NCBI GenBank assembly: GCA_035578905.1
Contig: JAQJVL010000153.1
Location: 891,501-955,500, forward strand
DNA length: 64,000 bases
Direction of reading: 5' to 3'
Source of the DNA: Stictocephala bisonia
Taxonomy: Eukaryota; Arthropoda; Insecta; Hemiptera; Membracidae
Below the pieces are notes generated by a model. The model was not told where the DNA came from, made no database searches, and worked only from the letters and a program-made list of their open reading frames with translations. This document shows, in pieces, positions 56,255 through 64,000 of this stretch. Each line of letters starts with the position of its first letter. Within the stretch, counting starts at the first letter, position 1. A program made the position numbers and the translations under genes.

Positions 56255-57043
56255 CACGTTCCCTGCGGATGACGCCGAGTGGCATCATAGCAGATGTTCG
56301 AGGAATGCGGGTGACTCCTAGTGGCGTCATTCACGCACATCTATTCCCCCTCCATTTTTGCAAGTAAAAGATTGTCGAAACCTGTTTTGACTGATTGTAT
56401 CTTGTGTGTCATAAGTTTAGTTGTACGTAAATGATAATCGTTATAGATTTTAGAGTTTTAAGTTATTTTAAAATGAGTGATAAAAATCCTAGTTGTTCAC
56501 GTGAGTTTGAATCACTTATTTTAAGTGAAATAGATCGTCTTCATGATTTTGATTCCGATATTGAAGACTATAGCAGTGGTGTAAGTTATAGTTTGAGTCA
56601 AGTTAGTGATAGCGATAGTGACTTAGGACATATTACTGTATCAGCAAATATATCTCGTACACGTGTACATATTAGAAAAACATCTATTTTTTTTGTAAAT
56701 ATTATATTGAACTTTTTGCAAAACATACAACAACATTGGAAAATGAGAGGAACAGCTATTGGTAAGTACGCACTTCCATTTCATAGTTATAAATAGTATA
56801 ATAATAGCTCTATTGTACAAAATACCACTTGACGCCACTCGGCGTCATCCGCACACAACATCGATAATTAATGCTGTGTGCGGATGACGCCGAGTGGCGT
56901 AGATAAGTTTTTTTTTACAAAACCAATAAAAGTAGTGTTACTATATAGTAAACTATCATTTCATGACTTTATATGGATATTTGATAACATTTTGTGTGTC
57001 AGCACTGGCCTACCCTAGCTGTTTGCCATTCGCAGTGAACGTG
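56255..57043 (+). mobile_element. piggyBac-like element C with transposase N-terminal frame
   Basis: TTAA flanks at 56251-56254 and 57044-57047. TIRs CACGTTCCCTGCGGATG / CACGTTCACTGCGAATG. The uninterrupted right palindrome arm shows the empty site with a single TTAA. From 56473 the frame MSDKNPSCSREFESLILSEI, then YSLSQVSDSDSDLGHI has the acidic N-terminal character of piggyBac transposases. GATGACGCCGAGTGGCG words recur inside, inverted, near the right end. Confidence 0.85.
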
Positions 57044-57116
57044 TTAATCATTTTTTTTTAATTTTGATGTGTTTTTTACGCTGAATACTAATTTGAAAAC
57101 TATTTTAGTATATCAA

Positions 57117-57751
57117 CCCTTATAGTGCCGGGCCATTTTTGCATTTCGTATGCGAAAAGTGCCAGGCCAATTTTGGCAAAAATGTAAGGTTCCAGGTAAA
57201 AATTTATAGAATCCATGTTTTTAGTCATATTTATATAAATTCTTTTTTAAATGAAAGAGCAATAAGTGGTCTATAGAGCTATGTATATATATTTAACCTT
57301 TATTTGTAATAAATTTTATTTTTTTCTAAAAACCTTGAGAAAAAAAATTTTTTAAAATATTTTTTCAAGTTTGAAGATTTGTATGTTAGCAAATTAACAT
57401 ATGTTGTTATTTATAATTTTATTTTAGAATATTGTCCTGAACGGAATTTTATAGAGCATTTATAACTGAACTAATACATATAATTTCATTTACTATACTT
57501 CTAAAATTATCTCTTTACAAAATTATAACTAAAACATTACAAATTGGTTGCTAAGCGACATACAGGCGAATTGTTGAAAACTGCCGGAACAGTTACGTCA
57601 TCTAGACACAGTCCAAGCGAAACTGCGTGCAGCGGTCATTGGCAAAGCGTCTGGTATTATTCTGGCGGCCATTTAATAAAACAACGATGCACTATAACAA
57701 ATACAGCGCGTCTCACAGCGTCGCTGACAGCGATTCCCGGCACTATAAGGG
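57117..57751. mobile_element. piggyBac-like element D (635 bp)
   Basis: Perfect 16-bp TIRs CCCTTATAGTGCCGGG; TTAA on the right (57752-57755), TCAA on the left (57113-57116), probably a mutated TTAA. No transposase. Confidence 0.7.
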
Positions 57752-58259
57752 TTAAGACTATTTCTCGATGATCATTGATGATGGCGATAACATATATAAT
57801 GATGGCGATCTTTATATACAACAACTATTAATCACAAAAACCGAATTCACCTATATTCCCGCTGGAGTGATGGCCGGCAGGCTGTTACGGAGGCCAAACA
57901 CTCGAATTTAACGCAAATTACGAATCTTTGTTGAGAAAATAGACAATTAGGATAAGTTAGGTTATGTTAATAAAAAATGCATTTTTTGAGCTGAAAAAAT
58001 AATTTTACTACAAAACCAGTTATATATTTGTGTTCAGCACAAAAAAACACGAGAAATGAAAAAAAATGTTGTCAAAAAATAACAATTTTTAAAAAAGTTC
58101 GTTTTTTCACTATCAGATAAAAAACTAGTTTTTCAATTTTTCGGTAAAAAACGAGTTTTCCGTGGATTAAATCAAGCTCCTTAAGAGATATAAACTCATA
58201 TTTGACCACTTTTTCAACAAGACCTCGTATTTTCAGAGGTGGCAAGAAAGTGCAATTAC

Positions 58260-58664
58260 CCTTAATTCTTACGTATGAGATGCAGACACAACATTGTTGG
58301 TATTTTAAGGTGAATATGAATGATTAAATGAGTGTAGTCTGGTTACTAATTGAGTTCAACTGTTCCTCAGAAAGGGCAATTTATTAATAGCCCAACAGCC
58401 AGGGCTACAGCTTTACATGGAATCCGAACCATGTATTGGAGGTCTGATTTTCAGCTAATTGACAAGCCTGATACTCAGTTATCTCCCCCACACAACATCC
58501 ACACAATAACTACCACCCAACATGGACACCCCAGACTTCTCTAGTAGTGTCCACGCCGATAGCAACCACTGAGTGGACGCCATGTCGGTATTAAGAGGAC
58601 CGAGCCATATCCAACCTATCGCCTACAATCTCCCAAACACTTTGGTAGCTGGGTTACAGCACTG
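58260..58664 (-). mobile_element. SINE-like repeat in the palindrome centre
   Basis: Inverted relative to 47868-48318 and alignable along its whole length, including the B-box-like GGTTCGGATTCCATGT and the end CTCATACGTAAGAATTAAG. The plus-strand frames over it are artefacts. Confidence 0.65.
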
Positions 58665-59421
58665 CGCCACTTTATTGCCACCTCTGAAAATACGATTTCA
58701 TGTCGAAAAAGTGGTGACATATGAGTTTACATCTCTTGATGAGTTTGATTTCATCCGCTTAAAACTCGTTTTTTCCCGAAAAATCAAAAAACTAGTTTTT
58801 TATCCGATAGTGAAAAAACCAAATTTTTTAAAAATCGTTATTTTTCAGCAACTTTTTTCATTTCTTGTGTTTTTATGCTGAACAAATATATAACTGGTTT
58901 TGTAGTAAAATTATTTTTTCTGCTCGAAAAATGCATTTTTTACTGACTACCTAACTTATCCTAATTGTCTGTTTTCTCAACAAAAATTTGTAATTTGCGT
59001 TAAATTTGAGTGTTTGGCCTCTGTTATATTACTCCGGCGGTAATATAGGTGAATTCGGTTTTTGTGATTAATAGTTGTTGTATATAATGATCGCATAATG
59101 GCCGCTAAACGTGATTCGCCGCGATAGTAGTTTTTCCGTTATATGTCGATAAATATTTGTAATAGACCAAAATAGTTTTCAATTTTGTATTCAGCGCAAA
59201 AAACATCAAAATAAAAAAAATGATTAAAATACCATTTAAATTAACGGAAATATGACAAAAATACTAAAAATTGTGACATTGGGTTTTTCGAATTTTTCGG
59301 TAAAATACGTTATTTCCGCAGAATAAAAAGCATATCTGGTGAAAATACAGCCAATTCTAGACCCATTTCATGAGAAATATTCCAAATTTGTTTGGTGGCA
59401 AGAAACTGCATATATACCAAC

Positions 59422-60095
59422 ATTTCATATCTGTAATTTATTACACAACATTAATATGCCTAATTTTTATACCTAATTATACATAAACAACCAGTCTATT
59501 AAAATAAAATATTACTAATAGCCCTGCACTTATGTGCTATTTTTAATAAAAATAAATTTATGAGATAAAACAATTGGGTTCTCTTTTATTTATTTGGGCA
59601 TCCTTATAACAAAAATAGGTGGGCTCTGTTCAATTACTTTACTTTGAAAAAAAATTTAGTTATTAACACCCTGTTGAAATTTCACAATAATATGTTGATA
59701 AAAAAGTTATGGCAATTTTTAAGTTGTTCAAAACAGCTGTTTTCTGGCAGGTTTTGGTACATTTTGTATCAAAATATAACTAAATATACAGACATACCAA
59801 CATTATCAAGGCAAGTAGAATAACAAGGCAGGTATCATGAAGACTTCATTGGAGAGATCATTCCACTAGCTGTTGAATAAGCGTTATATTACTCAGCAGC
59901 ATAAACAAAAGTATTATATCTTGAACTGGAACTGCAGAAACTGTTTTACCTGTAGCTAGGGGCAAACTAGCGTTGAGAAATGTGCAAGTGCACGTGTGAT
60001 ATATTCACGTCAGATCTAACAACTTAACACACAAATTTGGGGAGGACACATGGGTGCACTTTCTACTGCACTGCAGTGTGTACGTTAGTTTATGG
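59422..60095. other. AT-rich sequence, nothing recognised
   Basis: No coding or repeat signal. Confidence 0.4.
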
Positions 60096-61048
60096 ACCTG
60101 TTAAAAATATGGACTTACTCTATAGTGGTCAATGATATCTTAAAAAAAGAGGTGGTGAAATCGTACATGGTGGGTTCATCCAATTAGTACTGAATGAATA
60201 GAAATTGCTTTGTGGTAATTTCTACTTATTATTTCTTAAACTGATAGAAGTTAGTATGAAGTTCTTAAACTTAAACTCAAGGCGAGTGAAATATCTTATA
60301 CGGAATTTCTGACAAAGTTAATACCTTCTGTCCATAATAGAATACAACAATGAGACTAAGGTAAGGTAAAATTTATGGATAATGTATTTGCAAACATTAT
60401 GCGTGCCTTAAAATATTAGCAGTTGGCCCTATTCAAAAGTATACATTTATATTAGAAATTGTAAGATAACAAACTGTAACATTAAAACAGTTTAAAAGTT
60501 CACCAATAAGTAACATAACATTTCAAGACAAAATAAAATTGAACATTATTTTCAAAATATTATCTTGTTACAGAAGACCTGTTAAAAATATGGACTCACT
60601 CTATAGTGGTCAATAATATCTTAAAAAAGAGGTGGTGAAATCGTACATGGTGGGTTCATCCAATTAATACTGAAAGACTGCTTTGTGGTAATTTCTACTT
60701 ATTATTTCTTAAACTCATAGAAGAAAGTATGAAGTTCTTCAACTATTTCAAGGCGAGGGAAATATCTTATTCGGAATTTCTGTCAAAGTTAATACCTTCT
60801 GTCCATAGTAGAATACTACAATGAGACTAAGGCAAGGTAAAATTTATTGGATAATGTATTTGCAAACATTATGCATGCCTTATAATATTAACAGTTGGCC
60901 CTATTCAAAAATTAAATTTATATTAGAAATTGTAAAATAACAAACTGTAAAATTAAAACAGTTTAAAAGTTCACCAATAAGTAAACATAACATTTGAAGA
61001 CAAAATAAAATTGAACATTATTTTCAAAATATTATCTTGTTACAGAAG
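60096..61048. repeat. Tandem duplication, period 481 bp, two copies
   Basis: ACCTGTTAAAAATATGGACT begins at 60096 and 60577, and TGTTACAGAAG closes each copy. A few substitutions and small indels separate the copies. No gene is seen in the unit. Confidence 0.9.
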
Positions 61049-62152
61049 TTCAACTCCACCATGACCTTCTTAATTGCAGTGTTTTCATCCTTGGCTTTTA
61101 GGCTCTTGATAAACTACTTACTTGGCCAATATTACGATAAATATTTGTCGTAAGAAGAAACACTACAGAAGAAAAGAAAAACCATTTTAAAAAGTGCCGT
61201 TGCGTTAATGAACGCTCGTCTGTCATGACTGCAACACAACGCGAGGCAGTGTACCAACAAAACAGTGTGCGGGTTGTCTGACAGCCTAGAAAAACAAATT
61301 GCATGATCTTTAGACAATCGGACCATTGCTCACATTGCAAAATGAGCTGTCCGATGTGTCCACACCTATACCAATACTCTTCTAAGCAGATGGTTAAAGC
61401 ACTTTATTTCTAACAAACACTTGCATACTTCTCAACTCTCATGTGTCCCTGGCCTTAATGTCAGAACATATACTAGGCCTATGTAAACCAAACATTTATC
61501 ATTACTAAATTTTGTCAAAATATTTTTTAGAACCAACATAATTTTATTTTCTTCATTTACAAAATTAGAAAAAATAATATCGGCCGCTATGTATATTATA
61601 TTAGTGTCATTCCTAATACTTAAGCTAACAATATAACCAAACATTTGTATTTCTAGGCTAACAATACTCATTATATCTTGATAATTGATAACATCATTAC
61701 ATTAAATTCTTCTTAAATTAATGTACATATTAATTATTGACAATAGCTTAAAAAAAAAAAAAAATAGTAAAGCTTTAAAAAAAAACAAACACGAATGTGA
61801 GAAATCAGCTGTAAAAACGTTATTATTAAAATATTAAGTTGTTGTAAAGTGTTAGTGGACTACTAAGCAAGTCGTTATAAGACAGTTCCTCAAACACAGT
61901 AACAGCTGAAACACTGATAAAAGTCAGCTGGTCTCTCCAATTACGTCATCATGATCTCTATCTTATAGTTCTACTTACCTTGAAAATCATGGTTTTTATG
62001 TAAAAGTATAAGTTAAAAAATGAAAATATAATCCTAAATCAATAAAAAGTTCAGGCCATTTTTGAATTTTTTTATGAATTTTGTTTGTGGTGTTGGCACT
62101 TTATACATAGTTTTTTGGACATCCGGATAACAGGACTTTGGCACTAAAAGGA
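61049..62152. other. AT-rich sequence without a credible gene
   Basis: Two overlapping minus-strand frames near 61100-61340 are unlikely to be coding: no motif, and they compete with each other. Confidence 0.4.
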
Positions 62153-62156
62153 TTAA

Positions 62157-63452
62157 ATTAATTACATATTGGCCTAACAGTAGGCAATTTCTATAGGCCC
62201 TAACCTTGTGTATTTTTTTGGAATTATGGCTGTATAGAACATGAACTTCTTGTTGTTTGGCTGAAAATGTGTTTCATGGTAGATGAATAATTTAGAAACA
62301 AGAATATGATGTTTTTTATTTAAGTGGTGTGAACTTAAAGGTGATTTTTATGACAACTGCAGTTTCCACCCGCTTAAAGTAAATTAAAATTTACTGTTTT
62401 AGGGTGGTTAAAGTTGAGTTAGATTATCAGAGGAAAACACATTTTTCTGGAAAATCTGAAAACTTGATTTTTTATTCAACCCTAGATCGTAAATGCTTTA
62501 CAAGCCTTTTTTGTAAAAATCATTAACAAAAATAAATATTTTCCAAATGTAAATTTTATCATATAGTTTTTCTTCTCAAGAACTGCACATTCATACACTA
62601 CCATCAAAACTTACATAAAAATTTAGTAAATAATTATTGTCAAGAAAAAATTGAAAAGAATTTGAAAATATTGTACGTCAATTATAATTTATAACCCTCC
62701 TTAGGAGCACCAAAAATCTTTTTGTAAATAATTCCAAAATAGCCAAATTTTTTATTATTTAGCGGACTGTAATAATATGTACATTTTAAATAAACTAATA
62801 GGTTTGTTTGGAATTGTTTTGTTTACATAAAATGCCAAAATGAAAAATTTGCAAAGTTGCAGTATAAAGGCGGTAAAAACGCCTTATTCTGTCTTATGGT
62901 TATTTTCCCACTCCTGACCTCTGCGTTGGGCGGGAATTGAGGGGAAGTTTCTTGTTGCACATTTTAATTTTATTTTCTACATTCATAAAATTGGATAAAA
63001 CATTATTAAAAATCTGAAATCTATAGAACAGAACATACTGCATCGATTGGACCAACTTTGTTATGATTGCTTGATGATAAACATATGTTTTGTTGATTTT
63101 AATGCAACAGCATAAATTATGCCGTACCTCACATTTAGAAGGGATTTTGTGTACAACATATATGTTATGCTTTACGATCCAGGGTTAAAGAATGGAAAAC
63201 TTTAATTTCAGTATAGGCCTATTTGTTTTATTGTTCAGAATAAAAATAGAGTAAAGTCCCGAAAATCCGCTTAATCTGAAACAGAAATTGGCAAAAGATT
63301 TTGGGAAAATAAAAATGCAGTTGCTGTAAGAAATACTTTACATATCTAAAACTGACAAGTACATATTATTTCAAGTACTTAACTAATAACTGTTAATAAA
63401 CTTTTTAAAGGTTAATTTGGTTTGAAAAAAAAATCAGTTAAATTATTTGCTT
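62157..63452. other. AT-rich sequence, possible pogo-type end near 63251
   Basis: GTAAAGTCCCGAAAATCCGC near 63253 resembles the terminal sequence of Tigger/pogo elements, but no partner was found. Confidence 0.25.
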
Positions 63453-64000
63453 TTAACCCTTTCAGTACCGCACAAAAAATAAAAACTAAGGAATACTAAT
63501 GGAATACTGAGGGATACCGGGCTCTTTTTAGACTGATTTACACGAATTTACATTTTTTGCTATATATTTCTTATTTATTAACATAAACCAATAATTTTTT
63601 TAATATTATTACATAAAATAAAATTCTGTAACGTTTTACGTAGTAAGCTTACTATATAAATGTACTCATAAAAAATTTTGTTTCATTTGTTCACTTTTAA
63701 CATTAAAAATTATCTTTAAAAAAATTACCAGTAAAAAAATGAGTTACTGAACTGAGAACCAAAACTAAAACTTCACAATTACAAAGTTATTTATAGTTTT
63801 GATTAAAATTAACATTTTTATGACGTTAAAAACAAAGTTAGCATTTATGGTTTGGTAAGCATTGTGGATGCACAACCTTAGATTAGACAATTTTTTATGT
63901 TGGAATGTTGCCTTCTGAACTAACTAACAAACTTAACATAATAATAATAATATAATAATAATAATGTAACTAAACTAACTAACAAGTATTATAACTTATA
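63453..64000. mobile_element. Left end of a further piggyBac-like element, running out of the window
   Basis: TTAACCCTTTCAGTACCGC (from 63453) has the same TTAACCCTTT start as the other piggyBac-like ends. The opposite end is not in the window. Confidence 0.35.

Larger units (their letters stand above)
56058..59421. repeat. Large palindrome (foldback), arms about 750 bp
   Basis: GGTATATATGCAGTTTCTTGC opens the left arm and is inverted at 59421. The arms meet at GAGGTGGCAA (about 58240) and TTGCCACCTC (about 58670). The left arm holds two later insertions (56255-57043 and 57117-57751); without them it is about 750 bp, equal to the right arm. The centre holds an inverted SINE-like copy. Confidence 0.8.
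55934..62152. mobile_element. Possible large piggyBac-like element or end pair (6.2 kb)
   Basis: TTAATCCTTTTAGTG at 55930 faces an inverted TTAATCCTTTTAGTGCC ending at 62156, with TTAA at both sides. The pair resembles the ends of the other TTAA elements here. It would enclose the palindrome and the tandem duplication, and no transposase was seen, so the ends may belong to separate elements. Confidence 0.3.

Noticed and set aside
61098..61340. Two overlapping minus-strand frames (80 and 64 codons)
   Set aside because: They share the same bases in different frames and neither has a motif or splice context.
63240..63310. Complete Tigger-type element
   Set aside because: Only one terminal-like sequence was seen. 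No inverted partner in the window.

Overview
This is an AT-rich eukaryotic nuclear window, almost certainly from an insect. A hemipteran-type genome is a guess from the transposon mix. One gene can be reconstructed completely: a minus-strand, five-exon orthologue of PSMD10 (gankyrin, the p28/Nas6 chaperone of the 26S proteasome). It runs from 49257 (start codon) to 16008 (stop codon). Its 675 coding bases give 224 residues, against 226 in the human protein, and its four introns total about 32.6 kb. All splice sites are GT-AG and all five exons join in frame. A plus-strand terminal exon of an unidentified gene ends at 3433. A weaker plus-strand exon or pseudogene lies just past the PSMD10 3' end (15428-15701).

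Almost everything else is mobile DNA, much of it nested. 0-16 kb (downstream of PSMD10): a G-rich 36-bp minisatellite (575-985); a pogo-like MITE; a Penelope-like element (about 3975-7795) with RT and GIY-YIG remnants, inverted flanks carrying hammerhead-ribozyme-like motifs, and a Harbinger remnant (5445-6436) inside its RT; a tRNA-type SINE beside a second ribozyme-bearing Penelope end between 60-bp inverted flanks (11444-12248); and piggyBac-like elements flanked by TTAA. Intron 4 (16156-19375): a second pogo-like MITE and an IS630/mariner-type element with very long TIRs. Intron 3 (19546-30730): a LINE whose ORF1 starts with a PWWP-like domain, another LINE ORF1 interrupted by an RTE fragment between 55-bp direct repeats, a second minisatellite array and a pogo transposase tail. 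Intron 2 (30878-46935): a piggyBac transposase pseudogene, a mariner split by a hAT-like element that itself carries the third minisatellite array, a nearly full-length PHD-finger LINE (39535-43552) and a DNA transposon with 34-bp TIRs. Intron 1 (47035-49146) holds a SINE-like repeat.

Upstream of PSMD10 (49.3-64 kb): two opposed LINE remnants, the fourth minisatellite array, a PHD-finger LINE ORF1 flanked by a roughly 375-bp inverted duplication, a large palindrome (56.06-59.42 kb) with arms of about 750 bp and two piggyBac-like insertions in one arm, and a 481-bp tandem duplication.

The most interesting signals are the hammerhead-like motifs in the Penelope-like elements, the minisatellite of perfect one-base-loop G-quadruplex motifs at four loci in the same orientation (one demonstrably inside a hAT-like element), and the PWWP-type LINE ORF1. 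No host operon or multigene system is visible. All identifications are by eye from motifs; no database search was run.
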